Below are positions 8,385 through 16,924 of a stretch of 64,000 nucleotides of DNA, piece by piece. The translations under genes and the position numbers were made by a program. A model generated the notes under the pieces. That model was given only the letters and a program-made list of their open reading frames with translations. It did not search any database and was not told where the DNA came from. The DNA comes from JBDXHU01 sp039989475 (GTDB taxonomy: Bacteria > Pseudomonadota > Gammaproteobacteria > Pseudomonadales > Halieaceae): positions 434,001 to 498,000 of the forward strand of contig JBDXHU010000010.1 in NCBI GenBank assembly GCA_039989475.1, given 5' to 3'. Each line of letters opens with the position of its first letter. The stretch's first letter is position 1.

Positions 8385-9026
8385 ATGGCGACAAAAACGA
8401 CTGAAAAGCAATCGGCTAACGGCCGTCGTACCCAGGCGGAAAGGACGGCCCTGTCGGATCAAAAAATGTTCGAGGCAGCTATCAAGCTGATCATCGAGCG
8501 TGGAACACAGAAGACAACGCTCAAAGAGATTGGTGAGATGGCGGGTTACAGTCGCGGGCTGGCCAACTATCGCTTCGGTTCAAAAGATGGGCTTATGTTG
8601 GAGTTGTTCGCGAGGTTTGATGAGCGCTGGAAGAAGCACCTGAACGACTACGTGGAGGACAAGGCGGGTATCGCCGGAATAAAGTCCGCCGCCGGCGCCC
8701 TGCGTGATTTTCTCAAGCTGGAGCCGGAATATATGCGCGCCATGTACATCCTCTGGTACGAATCCCTGGGGCATGAGTCTGAAATACGCACCCGTCTGGC
8801 AGATCATCACCGCGTTTACCGGGAGGATGCGACCCGCTGGATCCGGCGTGGGATTGAGGACGGCGAGATTTCCGCCAGCGTGGATGCCGAGCAGTTTGCA
8901 GTGCAGTATTGTGCCTTTATCTTTGGCACGGTTTACCAATGGTTGGTCAATGCCCAGGCGCTGGACCTCGATGCGCTGTTCGCTGACTATGAATCGAATG
9001 TTGAAAAGCTATTGAGCAACTCTTAA
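8385..9026 (+). CDS. TetR/AcrR-family transcriptional regulator
   Basis: This 213-residue repressor-type protein has an N-terminal helix-turn-helix at about residues 25-70 (TTLKEIGEMAGYSRGLANYRFGSKDGLM). The C-terminal helical domain is of the kind that binds acyl-CoAs or other small effectors. The ATG at 8385 follows GAGGG; an in-frame GTG at 8370 is less likely. It is the last gene of the SDR-kinase-ligase run and probably controls that run and the divergent acyl-CoA dehydrogenase, perhaps through the dyads at 4865-4918. The effector is unknown. Confidence 0.87.
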   Translation: MATKTTEKQSANGRRTQAERTALSDQKMFEAAIKLIIERGTQKTTLKEIGEMAGYSRGLANYRFGSKDGLMLELFARFDERWKKHLNDYVEDKAGIAGIKSAAGALRDFLKLEPEYMRAMYILWYESLGHESEIRTRLADHHRVYREDATRWIRRGIEDGEISASVDAEQFAVQYCAFIFGTVYQWLVNAQALDLDALFADYESNVEKLLSNS

Positions 9027-9069
9027 GCAAGCCGTATCCGACTTAATTATTAGAAAAGGAATCCAGCTG

Positions 9070-9882
9070 ATGAGCTACCTGACAAGAGAAAATGGCCACA
9101 AGGTTTACTACGAAAGTCACGGCGATGGTCCGAACGCACTGCTGCTGATACACGGTTGGGGTATGAGCGGGCGAACCTGGGATCATGTGGTGCCGGCGCT
9201 GTGTGCCCAGGGTCACCGTGTGTTATTGATTGATCACCGGGGTTGCGGGAATTCCGACAAGGATTTTTCCGATCTCAGTATTGATGCCATTGCCGGGGAT
9301 GTCGTCGCACTGGTCAAGGAGCTGGCTATTGAGTCCGTGATACTTAACGGCTGGTCGCTGGGTGGTGCGGTGGCGGTAGAAGCGGCTGACCAGTTGGGCG
9401 ATGTCTGCAAGGCGCTGGTGCTCACCTGCGGGGCAACCCCTATCTATACCCAGAAGCCGGATTTACCCCATGGCGGCACTGAAGAAGATATGGCGGGCAC
9501 ACTGGCGGCGCTGGCAGAAGACAGGGTGAATTTCCTGCACGGCCTGTCGCAGGTAGTTTGTGCCAGGGACGTGGGTCCTAATATCGAGCACTGGTTCTGG
9601 CAGATATTCCTGCAGGCCTCGCCACTTGCCGGGGCATCCCTGGGTGAGCTGGCGACGCTCGATCAGCGCGAAAAGCTGGCAGCGCTGCCAATGCCTGTTC
9701 TCGCTTATGTGGGCAGCGAAGATGGTTTCGTGGCCCCGCCAATTTGTCGTTGGGTGGGAGACAATCACCCCAATGCCCGGGTGGTGGAATACGAAGGCGT
9801 GGGGCACGCTCCGTTTATTGAAGAGCGCCAGGGATATATTGATTCACTCCTGGGGTTTGTTTCTGAAATTTACTCGAACTGA
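9070..9882 (+). CDS. Alpha/beta-fold hydrolase
   Basis: This 270-residue soluble hydrolase has an oxyanion block HGWGMSGRTW. The nucleophile is S96 in G-W-S-L-G-G, the acid D218 in GSEDGF and the base H246 in GVGHAPF. This triad order is typical of esterases, lactonases and C-C hydrolases. AAAGGA precedes the ATG. It overlaps the flavin oxidoreductase start region (TGATG), so the two are probably translated together. Beside a Baeyer-Villiger-type monooxygenase, a lactone or ester hydrolase role is attractive, but sequence alone cannot separate it from a thioesterase or epoxide hydrolase. Confidence 0.85.
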   Translation: MSYLTRENGHKVYYESHGDGPNALLLIHGWGMSGRTWDHVVPALCAQGHRVLLIDHRGCGNSDKDFSDLSIDAIAGDVVALVKELAIESVILNGWSLGGAVAVEAADQLGDVCKALVLTCGATPIYTQKPDLPHGGTEEDMAGTLAALAEDRVNFLHGLSQVVCARDVGPNIEHWFWQIFLQASPLAGASLGELATLDQREKLAALPMPVLAYVGSEDGFVAPPICRWVGDNHPNARVVEYEGVGHAPFIEERQGYIDSLLGFVSEIYSN

Positions 9883-9896
9883 TGGTGGGTGACAGC

Positions 9897-10898
9897 ATGA
9901 GCAGCAGTGTTAACTACGGACTTTGGTACGACTTTCGTAATCCGGGCCCCTGGCGACAGGATTTCGAGCACTTTTACGCGGAGCGCCTGGACCAGATTGC
10001 CCAGGCTGAAAGCATGGGTTTTGATTCGGTGTGGTTAACCGAGCACCACTTTTGTGAAGACGGCTACACGCCGTCACCGCTGGTGCTGGCCTCAGCTATT
10101 GGCGCGCGCACACAGCGCATGCGCATAGGCACGAATCTCATGTTGCTGCCACTACACGACCCGGTGCGCATGGCTGAAGACAGTGCGACACTCTCGCTCT
10201 GCACCGGCGGTCGCTTCGACCTGGGTGTTGGTATCGGTTACCGGCAGCTCGAATTCGACCAGTTCCAGCGCAAGCTATCGCACCGTCCTTCCCTGGTGGA
10301 AGAGGGCATCGAGATCATACGACGCAGTTGGTCGGGAGAACCGGTAAATTTTGAGGGCAAGCGTTTCAATGTGGGTGATCTACGGGTCACACCGGCGCCA
10401 GTACATCAGCCGGATATCCTTTTGGGCGGTATGGTAGAGCCTGCCATCGAGCGTGCGGCGCGGGTTGCGGATGGTTTCCTCTGCACCGGCGGTATTGGAC
10501 TCGATATGTACAGCGAGGCCTTGCACAAGCAGGGTAAGCAGCAGGCAGACGGCAAGGCTGTGTTGGGCTGCTGGGCCATTATAGCGGAGGATCCGGAAGC
10601 CGAGGCCGCCAGGGTTGGCGAGCATGTGCTGTACCAGGCCAATGAGTACATCAAGTGGGGAGCCTTTGGTCCGCCGGACCAGACACCGCTATTCGCAGAT
10701 GCGCAGCAGGCGATTGAAAATGGACTGTATGAACTCTGGGACGCCGACACTGCGGTTGCGCAGCTCAGTCAGCTGCTGGAAAGCTACCCCATGATCAGCG
10801 ATATCCACTTTTGGGCGCAGTTCCCGGGTGAATCGGTGGAGTCAGGTAGTGCGCGGATGCGCTACATTGCGGAGCAGGTGCTGCCCCGACTGCGCTAG
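9897..10898 (+). CDS. LLM-class (luciferase-like) flavin-dependent oxidoreductase
   Basis: This 333-residue TIM-barrel flavoprotein has the bacterial luciferase/F420-type signature blocks LWYDFRNP, WLTEHHF, GTNLMLLPLHDPVRMAED and GRFDLGVGIGY. Such enzymes either oxygenate substrates with reduced FMN or work with F420. The ATG at 9897 has GGTGGGTG upstream; the in-frame ATG at 9882, which overlaps the hydrolase stop, is the alternative. It ends four bases inside the convergent TetR gene. A reduced-flavin monooxygenase step on the same hydrophobic substrate is plausible. Confidence 0.85.
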   Translation: MSSSVNYGLWYDFRNPGPWRQDFEHFYAERLDQIAQAESMGFDSVWLTEHHFCEDGYTPSPLVLASAIGARTQRMRIGTNLMLLPLHDPVRMAEDSATLSLCTGGRFDLGVGIGYRQLEFDQFQRKLSHRPSLVEEGIEIIRRSWSGEPVNFEGKRFNVGDLRVTPAPVHQPDILLGGMVEPAIERAARVADGFLCTGGIGLDMYSEALHKQGKQQADGKAVLGCWAIIAEDPEAEAARVGEHVLYQANEYIKWGAFGPPDQTPLFADAQQAIENGLYELWDADTAVAQLSQLLESYPMISDIHFWAQFPGESVESGSARMRYIAEQVLPRLR

Positions 10899-11521
10899 AC
10901 CGGGTCGAACCCGCACATGCGCTGCAGGGTGTTGAGGAATAGACGGTGTGCACCTTTCAGGTCGATGTCGTCGTCAAAGTAGACGGCGGATCGCAGTCCG
11001 ATCATCATGGAATAGGCGATCTCGGCGGCGTCAGATGAGCTTTCCATGAAGGCCGATGGGGCGGCATCGAATATCTGGATCAGGTAAGCCTTGCAGCTGA
11101 GGTCAAACTCAGCCTTGGTGACTTTTAAAACATCGTCGTGCACGGCGGCGCCAAAACATTCCAGCATGAAGCCAATCTCCGTCTTGGTGCTGGCTTCGCC
11201 CTTGAACCAGAAATCTGCCAACAGGCGAACCTGTTGTTCCGGGGCCTCCATGATGAATTCCGCCATTCGCTCCAGGAAGCGGACAGAGACCGCCTCGAAA
11301 TACTGCTCGAGTATCGCCTCCTTACCCTTGAAGTAATACAGCAGGTGGCTGGCAGACATGTCAGCCCCCTCGGCGATGTCCGCGAGCGTGGTTTTCACGT
11401 AACCCTTGTTGATTACGCAGTCGTGCAAGGATTTGAAAATTTTCCGGCGGCGCTTGTCTCCGCGGGTGTCGGCTTTGGCCCTGTCATTATCCGGGGCAAT
11501 TTTTGTCGAGTGTTTTGGCAT
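10895..11521 (-). CDS. TetR/AcrR-family transcriptional regulator
   Basis: This 208-residue regulator has an HTH at about residues 24-70 (KTTLADIAEGADMSASHLLYYFKGKEAIL) and a long helical effector domain. The frame extends upstream to 11626, but the ATG at 11521 (MPKHSTK) begins a normal TetR and leaves the 15-bp palindrome at 11594-11608 in the promoter region between this gene and the divergent SDR. The same palindrome with one change lies upstream of the TonB receptor at 18374. This is therefore the best candidate for the regulator of the second half of the island (inference). Confidence 0.86.
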   Translation of the reverse strand: MPKHSTKIAPDNDRAKADTRGDKRRRKIFKSLHDCVINKGYVKTTLADIAEGADMSASHLLYYFKGKEAILEQYFEAVSVRFLERMAEFIMEAPEQQVRLLADFWFKGEASTKTEIGFMLECFGAAVHDDVLKVTKAEFDLSCKAYLIQIFDAAPSAFMESSSDAAEIAYSMMIGLRSAVYFDDDIDLKGAHRLFLNTLQRMCGFDPV

Positions 11522-11593
11522 GGCGCGCAACCTTATCACCGCATGGTCGGGCCTGTCAGCAAAATGGCATACAGACTTATTCGCGGCTATTTC

Positions 11594-11608
11594 TTGAATA
11601 ATATTCAA
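11594..11608. promoter_or_regulatory. Perfect 15-bp palindrome TTGAATAATATTCAA (candidate TetR operator)
   Basis: TTGAATA and TATTCAA are exact inverted halves around a central A, placed between the divergent TetR and SDR genes. A near-identical copy (TTGAATAAGATTCAA, one substitution) lies at 18330-18344 before the TonB receptor. The site contains TAATAT, a reasonable -10 element, so a bound repressor would block the promoter. Confidence 0.65.
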
Positions 11609-11652
11609 AACACACCTAATATCCAATCAGAATTTTTACGGAGACCGGTCTT

Positions 11653-12468
11653 GTGGGTATAGACAATATGCGATTCCTTATAACCGGCGGCGCGGCGGGT
11701 ATCGGTGCGGGTACGGCGAGATTGGCCGCCAGCCGGGGCGCCAGGGTGGTGTTGTCCGATCTGAACGACGCCGCGGGCGAAGCGCTGGCTGCTGAAATAA
11801 ACGAAGCTGGCGGTAGCGCTATATACCGACACTGTGATGTCACCGACGCCGACCAGGTGCAGGGATTGATGCAGGCGGCCGCCGAAGAATTTGGCGGTAT
11901 TGACGTGCTGCACAACAATGCCGGTATTCACGAGAGCATGATCAGCGCTGACCTTAGCCTGGACACTATGAGCCTGGAGACCTTTCAAAAGGTGATCAGT
12001 GTGAACCTGACAGGTGCCTGGTTGTGTGCGAAATATGCCCTGCCATACCTGCGCGAAAGCACGCAGGCATCGATCATTAACGCCGGTTCCACCAGCTCCC
12101 TGTCAGGCTATCCACAGTGCCAGGCCTATGGCGCCAGCAAGGGTGCCATCATGCAGATGACCAAGATGCTGGCGGTTGACCTGGCGCCGGACAAAATTCG
12201 GGTGAACTGTTACTGCCCGGGCTCAATTCACACGCAGATAGTGGACAACTATCTGGCTGCGGCACCCGACCCGCAGGCCGTACTGAATACCATGACCCAG
12301 ACGCACCTGGTGCCGCGCATGGGTCAGCCGACGGATGTCGCTGAACTGGTATGTTTCCTGGCAAGCCCCGAGTCTGCCTTTGTTAACGGCGCCGTCTGGA
12401 CGATTGATGGTGGGTCCCTGGCGTGGCGCGGAACCCTTGATGTACTGGGAATGGAGGTTGAGACATGA
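11653..12468 (+). CDS. Short-chain dehydrogenase/reductase
   Basis: This 271-residue classical SDR has TGGAAGIG near residues 10-17, DVTDADQVQG, NNAGIH and YGASKGA (the Y-x-x-x-K pair), and a C-terminal WTIDGGS block. The GTG at 11653 has GGAG nine bases upstream; an ATG at 11668 would shorten the protein by five residues and is equally possible. It leads an operon that appears to run through NTF2-like, ligase, two MaoC, thiolase-like, DUF35 and Rieske genes with overlaps or gaps of at most 12 bases. It lies just downstream of the candidate TetR operator. Confidence 0.86.
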   Translation: MGIDNMRFLITGGAAGIGAGTARLAASRGARVVLSDLNDAAGEALAAEINEAGGSAIYRHCDVTDADQVQGLMQAAAEEFGGIDVLHNNAGIHESMISADLSLDTMSLETFQKVISVNLTGAWLCAKYALPYLRESTQASIINAGSTSSLSGYPQCQAYGASKGAIMQMTKMLAVDLAPDKIRVNCYCPGSIHTQIVDNYLAAAPDPQAVLNTMTQTHLVPRMGQPTDVAELVCFLASPESAFVNGAVWTIDGGSLAWRGTLDVLGMEVET

Positions 12469-12884
12469 GTATTTCACTAGAGGAAAAACTGGCAATCCAT
12501 GAGCTGCTTGGTCGCGCGGCATTTGCCTATGATGATCGCGATACGCAGATGCTGGCAGACTGCTTTGCAGAAGATGCAGAGTTCAGTATGCGCATTGGCG
12601 GCGGGGATTTGGTGGGGCCGTTTGTCGGTCGCGAGGGCATCATGTCCCTGATGACGGGGTCCATGGAGGAGCAGACTGATGTGCGTCGCCACGTGGTGTC
12701 CAACATATTCTTCGACGAGCGCATCCAGGGCGACCCCCTGGCGATTTCCAACCTGACGCTGATGGCCACCGAGAACGACGAGATCAAATTGCTGTCCGCC
12801 GGCGTCTACAGGGATACGGTGGCCAGGATTGATGGGCAATGGCGAATTGCCAATCGTTACCTGGAGCTGGACAAGAGCTACTGA
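12465..12884 (+). CDS. NTF2-like (SnoaL-type) small protein
   Basis: This 139-residue cone-fold protein starts in an ATGA overlap with the preceding SDR. Blocks such as ELLGRAAFAYDDRDTQMLADCFAEDAEFSM and the closing GQWRIANRYLEL are typical of the SnoaL-like nuclear-transport-factor-2 superfamily, which includes ketosteroid isomerase, scytalone dehydratase and dioxygenase beta subunits. Because a Rieske alpha subunit is encoded in the same operon, it could be a small beta-type subunit. It could also be an isomerase or dehydratase. No catalytic residue decides between these. Confidence 0.75.
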   Translation: MSISLEEKLAIHELLGRAAFAYDDRDTQMLADCFAEDAEFSMRIGGGDLVGPFVGREGIMSLMTGSMEEQTDVRRHVVSNIFFDERIQGDPLAISNLTLMATENDEIKLLSAGVYRDTVARIDGQWRIANRYLELDKSY

Positions 12885-12896
12885 CGGAAGCCTATT

Positions 12897-14453
12897 GTGA
12901 ACATTGGAAAAATACCTGCCAAGACTGCCTTGCTGGATCCATCCCGGGAAGCGCTGATCGATATACCGAATAATCGCCGGCTCAGTTATGGCGATCTGGA
13001 TCGGCGCGTGCGCCAGTTGGCCAATGCGCTGTTGGACCAGTTGAAGCTGGAACGTGGTGAGCGAGTCGCGATTCTCTCCAGAAACAGCATTGAGTACATG
13101 GAGATCTACTATGCCTGCGCGCGGGTGGGGCTGATAGCGCAGCCCTTGAACTGGCGTCTGGGCGTGGATGAATTATCCCGCATCATCGAAGACGGCGAGC
13201 CTCGAGCCCTGATTTGCTCAGACGAATATGTCGATGTCGCCAGCAGTTTGCAGCAGATGGTTACGGTTGGCAGCTGGCTCTATTTTGGCGCTGACAGCGA
13301 TGGCTCCTACGAACAACTGTTGCTGTCGGGCTCCGATTCTGAGCCGGCGGTTTCGGATTCTGTGGGCGACGATGACCCGGTTCTCATTCTTTATACCGGC
13401 GGCACCACGGGCGAATCCAAGGGGGCCCTGCACTCCCACAAATCGCTGTTCATGGGCATGATCAATCAAACCGTTGCCGAGCGCGTCCTGCCGACCGACG
13501 TTTACATGTTGACCGGCCAGATGTTCCACATACCGGTCGCCCTGGCCATGAACTACATGGCTCACGGCTGCCCGCTGGTGTTGATAAATTTCGAGGCCAA
13601 ATTGGCGCTGGAAGTCATACAGCAAGAGAAGGTGTCGGCGTTTCTTGGCATTACCACCATGCTTAACTGGATGATGGCGGTTGACGATTTTGACGGCTAT
13701 GACATCAGCAGCCTGCGCAATATCCAGTATGGCGGCGGTCCTATGCCGCATAGCGTTGTTGCCGCCGCACTATCGAAGTTCCCCTGTACCATCATCCAGG
13801 GTTATGGTCAGACCGAGGGTATGACCATGAGCTTCCTGTCCCAGGAGGATCACATTGAGGCCCTCGCTGGAAATCATGCGGAGCGCCTCAGTTCCTGCGG
13901 CCGGGAAGGCTTCGTCACATCGATCAAGCTGGCCTATCCGGAAGGCAATGAGGTTCCCCGCGACGGCAAAACCCCGGGCGAGATCCTGGTGCGTTCCGAA
14001 GCCAATATGCTCGGCTACTGGCGCCGCCCGGAGTTGACCGCCGAAACCATTCGCGATGGCTGGATGTGGACCGGGGATGTGGCGACCTGGGACCAGGACG
14101 GTTACATCTTCATCGTGGACCGCGCCAAGGACATGATTATTTCCGGCGGCGAAAATATCTACAGCACCCAGGTCGAGGCCGCCGTGCACCAGCACTCCGC
14201 GGTGCTGGAGTCCGCGGTATTTGGTATTCCCGACGACGAGTGGGGCGAAGCCGTGAAGGCGGTCGTTGTGCTCAAGCCGGGCGAGTCTGCCACGGAGCAG
14301 GAGATTATCGATACCGCGGCCAAGCACCTGGCTTCCTACCAGAAACCCAAGTCGGTGGACTTCGTCGAGAGCCTGCCCAAGGCACCTACCGGCAAGATTC
14401 TCAAACGAGAGTTACGCGATCCCTACTGGCAGCAGGAAGGCAAGAAGGTATGA
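12897..14453 (+). CDS. AMP-forming acyl-CoA synthetase
   Basis: This 518-residue ANL-family ligase has the P-loop YTGGTTGESKG, GYGQTEGMTMSF, the TGD block GWMWTGDVATWDQDG, the hinge DRAKDMIISGGENIYS and the C-terminal lysine region PKAPTGKILKRELR. The GTG start at 12897 has ACGGAAG a few bases upstream. It is distinct from the ligase at 6715, so the pathway probably activates two different acids, for example a parent substrate and a ring- or chain-cleavage product. It overlaps the first MaoC gene by four bases (ATGA). Confidence 0.92.
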   Translation: MNIGKIPAKTALLDPSREALIDIPNNRRLSYGDLDRRVRQLANALLDQLKLERGERVAILSRNSIEYMEIYYACARVGLIAQPLNWRLGVDELSRIIEDGEPRALICSDEYVDVASSLQQMVTVGSWLYFGADSDGSYEQLLLSGSDSEPAVSDSVGDDDPVLILYTGGTTGESKGALHSHKSLFMGMINQTVAERVLPTDVYMLTGQMFHIPVALAMNYMAHGCPLVLINFEAKLALEVIQQEKVSAFLGITTMLNWMMAVDDFDGYDISSLRNIQYGGGPMPHSVVAAALSKFPCTIIQGYGQTEGMTMSFLSQEDHIEALAGNHAERLSSCGREGFVTSIKLAYPEGNEVPRDGKTPGEILVRSEANMLGYWRRPELTAETIRDGWMWTGDVATWDQDGYIFIVDRAKDMIISGGENIYSTQVEAAVHQHSAVLESAVFGIPDDEWGEAVKAVVVLKPGESATEQEIIDTAAKHLASYQKPKSVDFVESLPKAPTGKILKRELRDPYWQQEGKKV

Positions 14454-14905
14454 CAGGACTGTTAAGCCAGGAGCTATTGGCCAACATCGGTCGCGAGAGC
14501 GAGCCGCAGCGAGAGTTGGTAACACGGCGTGATATCCGCAAGTACGCGATAGCCACGGACAACCGGCAGCGCAAATACCTGGACGGTGACCAGGCGCCGC
14601 CCATGTTCCATGTGCCCCTGTTCTGGGACGTGGTAGAACTCGACCAGCTTACGCCTGATGGCGTTTCCATCGACCGGCTGCTGCCCAGGTTTCCTCTGGA
14701 GAAAGCCATGGCTGGTGGGCTCAGGATTGAGTACCACAAGCCTGTCTTCCCGGGCGACTGGCTTACCGCCACCCGCACCCTCACCGATATCTACGAAAAG
14801 CAGGGTAGGTCGGGTGCACTGATCTTCTACGAGGTGGTGATGGATATAGTTGATGAGGCGGGTGAGTTGGTAATTCGCGAGAAAACCACGAGGATTTTAC
14901 GATGA
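14450..14905 (+). CDS. MaoC/FAS1-type dehydratase half (hydratase subunit A)
   Basis: This 151-residue hot-dog-fold protein begins at the ATG overlapping the ligase stop; the frame continues upstream only as a shadow of the ligase gene. The sequence ATDNRQRKYLDGDQAPPMFHVPLFW and the block with GGLRIEYHKPVFPGDWLTA match the N-terminal, non-catalytic-type half of FAS1-like/MaoC enoyl-CoA hydratases. Such halves pair with a second MaoC protein, which is encoded immediately downstream at 14902. Together they would hydrate an enoyl-CoA, as in the ChsH1-ChsH2 steroid side-chain hydratase (family knowledge). Confidence 0.8.
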   Translation: MTGLLSQELLANIGRESEPQRELVTRRDIRKYAIATDNRQRKYLDGDQAPPMFHVPLFWDVVELDQLTPDGVSIDRLLPRFPLEKAMAGGLRIEYHKPVFPGDWLTATRTLTDIYEKQGRSGALIFYEVVMDIVDEAGELVIREKTTRILR

Positions 14906-15342
14906 GCAGTGAGGCCGGCAGTGTGGGCCAGCGTCTTGTGGCGGCAGGTGAGCAACTTCCTGAGCGCTCCTACACCCCTGACAACGTGCAGCTGATGCTT
15001 TACAACGCCGCGCTCTGGAATGCCCACAGGATTCACTTCGACGAGCCCTATGCCAGGGATGTGGAGAATTATCCCGGTCTGGTCATTGCGGGGCCCTTGC
15101 TCGGGGACTGGTTGAATCAGTGTGTAGAGGAGTGGCTGGGCGATGACGGTGTACTTACCGGGATTGAGTATTCCAATCGCATCGCCTGTTACATCGGCGA
15201 GACCCTGGTCTCGGGCGGTACCGTCAAGGAGTTTGATGCCGACAGCGGTGAGGCGCTGATCGATGTCTTTATTCGCAATGAGGCAGGAGACAATGTTGCG
15301 CCCGGGGTGGCTACGGCAAGGTTGGGAGAGGCCCGCGTTTAA
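14902..15342 (+). CDS. MaoC-family enoyl-CoA hydratase half (subunit B)
   Basis: This 146-residue hot-dog protein starts in an ATGA overlap with its partner. The block LWNAHRIHFDEPYARDVENY is the hydratase-2 active-site segment (N-x-H-R-I-H-x-D-x-x-Y-A), with the catalytic His and a preceding acidic/Asn position. It is followed by PGLVIAGPLLGDWL. It should form the catalytic half of a heterodimeric enoyl-CoA hydratase with the 14450 product. Tight coupling to the thiolase-like gene (no gap) implies that hydration directly precedes C-C cleavage. Confidence 0.82.
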   Translation: MSSEAGSVGQRLVAAGEQLPERSYTPDNVQLMLYNAALWNAHRIHFDEPYARDVENYPGLVIAGPLLGDWLNQCVEEWLGDDGVLTGIEYSNRIACYIGETLVSGGTVKEFDADSGEALIDVFIRNEAGDNVAPGVATARLGEARV

Positions 15343-16512
15343 GTGTCGAGTTTACGTGGCCAGGTAGCGATAGCAGGTGCAGCTGATACGGCGGTGGGTA
15401 TTGTGCCTGGGTGGAGCCCGACCGAGCTGTGTGTGGAGGCAGCGCTGTCGGCGCTGGCCGACGCCGGCCTGGACAAGGGCGAGGTCGATGGGCTGATCAC
15501 CTGTAACGCGATGGCCGAGCCCATCATGTATCACGCTGAGGCAGTGGCGGAGTACATGCAGATTTTTCCTCGCTACTGTATGAGCGTGAATACCGGCGGT
15601 GGCACCACGTTTTCAGCTCTCCATCATGCGGCTTCCGCAATTGTTACCGGCATGGCCGATACCATACTGATCAGCATGGCGGATAGCTTGCGCAGCAGTA
15701 TGACCCGGCAACAGGCGATGATTGCCCAGTCCGCTACCGGGCACCCGCAATTTGAACAACCCTATGGACCGACAGTGCCTGCCTATTACGCACTAATCGC
15801 CATGGCGCATATGGCCGAGTACGGAACCACACCGGAGCAGTTTGCCGAGGTGGCCGTTTCCTGCCGGGCACATGCGGCACGCAATCCAACGGCGCAGATG
15901 CGCGAGCCAATCTCAGTCGATGACGTTCTCGCATCGCGCATGATTGCCGACCCCCTGCATTTGCTGGATTGTTCGCTGGTGTCGGACGGTGGTTCTGCGG
16001 TGATTGTTACCTCGGCGGAGAGGGCCCGGGATTTACCGCAGCCTCCGGTCTACCTGCTCGGCGTGGGTGAGGGTCACAGCCATGAACACATCAGCCAGGC
16101 AGCGAGCCTGACCACCTCTGCTGCCAGGGAGTCGGGACAGCTGGCTTATGCTATGGCGGGCCTGGGCCCGTCAGATATGGATTTTGCCCAACTCTACGAC
16201 TGCTTTACGCCCACGGTACTGGTAGAGCTCGAAGACCTTGGCTTCTGTGACAAGGGCGAGGGCGGTGCCTACCTGCAAACCGGTGTCACCAAACCCGGTG
16301 GCAGTCTGCCGGTTAATACGCACGGCGGCATGTTGTCACACTGTCACCCCGGCAACCCCGGCGCTATGTTTGCCCTGACCGAGTCCGTGTGGCAATTGCG
16401 GCGCACGGCGGGTGAGCGGCAGGTACCGGGCGCAGAAACTGCACTGGTCCATGCCCAGGGCGGCATCATGTCCAGTCACACCACCATTATCCTCGGCCGG
16501 GAGTGCGACTGA
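15343..16512 (+). CDS. Thiolase-fold acyl-CoA aldolase/acetyltransferase, Ltp2-like
   Basis: This 389-residue thiolase-superfamily protein starts at a GTG directly after the MaoC stop. The position that carries the nucleophilic Cys in true thiolases reads SVNTGGGTTFSAL, with no Cys there. The block AQLYDCFTPTVLVELEDLGFC keeps the Tyr that serves retro-aldol cleavage in Ltp2, and NTHGGMLSHCHPGNPG is the usual C-terminal block. This points to an aldolase of the Ltp2/nondecarboxylating group, not a 3-ketoacyl-CoA thiolase. Such enzymes need a DUF35 partner, encoded next at 16514. Activity and substrate remain inference. Confidence 0.83.
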   Translation: MSSLRGQVAIAGAADTAVGIVPGWSPTELCVEAALSALADAGLDKGEVDGLITCNAMAEPIMYHAEAVAEYMQIFPRYCMSVNTGGGTTFSALHHAASAIVTGMADTILISMADSLRSSMTRQQAMIAQSATGHPQFEQPYGPTVPAYYALIAMAHMAEYGTTPEQFAEVAVSCRAHAARNPTAQMREPISVDDVLASRMIADPLHLLDCSLVSDGGSAVIVTSAERARDLPQPPVYLLGVGEGHSHEHISQAASLTTSAARESGQLAYAMAGLGPSDMDFAQLYDCFTPTVLVELEDLGFCDKGEGGAYLQTGVTKPGGSLPVNTHGGMLSHCHPGNPGAMFALTESVWQLRRTAGERQVPGAETALVHAQGGIMSSHTTIILGRECD

Positions 16513-16513
16513 T

Positions 16514-16924
16514 ATGGACAAGATTTTGCCGCGGCCGGGCGACTTGAGTGCACCCTACTGGGAAGCCTGCCGTGAGGGCGAGTTGAAACTACAACGCTGC
16601 AGTGGCTGTAACAGTTACCAGTTCTACCCACGCCGGTTTTGCACCGGCTGTGGCGGGCGCGAGCTCGAGTGGGTCGTCGCCAGCGGCAATGGCAGCGTGG
16701 CCAGCTACTCGGTGGTCAGGCGGGCGATTTCCGACGCCTACACCGCGCCTTATCTGATTGCCCTGGTAGACCTGGATGAGGGCCCGCGGATGATGAGCAA
16801 TATCATCGACGTGGACGTCGAGGCAGTCAGCATTGGCTGCAAAGTGGCTGTGGATTTTGTGGCCTGGTCACAGGATGTGACGATGCCGGTGTTTAGAGTT
16901 CTCGAGGGGGAAACTGCACTATGA
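16514..16924 (+). CDS. DUF35/OB-fold zinc-ribbon protein (acyl-CoA-associated)
   Basis: This 136-residue protein has an N-terminal amphipathic helix (PYWEACREGELKLQRC), a zinc ribbon C-x2-C ... C-x2-C (CSGCNSYQFYPRRFCTGCGG, near residues 30-50) and a C-terminal OB-fold. This is the ChsH2-DUF35 architecture that docks onto Ltp2-type aldolases. It starts one base after the thiolase-like stop and overlaps the Rieske gene by four bases. The upstream extension of the frame, to 16412, is a shadow of the thiolase gene. It probably stabilises or gates the aldolase active site. Confidence 0.85.
   Translation: MDKILPRPGDLSAPYWEACREGELKLQRCSGCNSYQFYPRRFCTGCGGRELEWVVASGNGSVASYSVVRRAISDAYTAPYLIALVDLDEGPRMMSNIIDVDVEAVSIGCKVAVDFVAWSQDVTMPVFRVLEGETAL

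Noticed and set aside
7195..8394. 399-codon open frame on the minus strand
   Set aside because: It lies entirely opposite the acyl-CoA ligase gene, with codon-bias mirror composition (His/Gly/Gln-rich) typical of antisense shadows in GC-rich genes.
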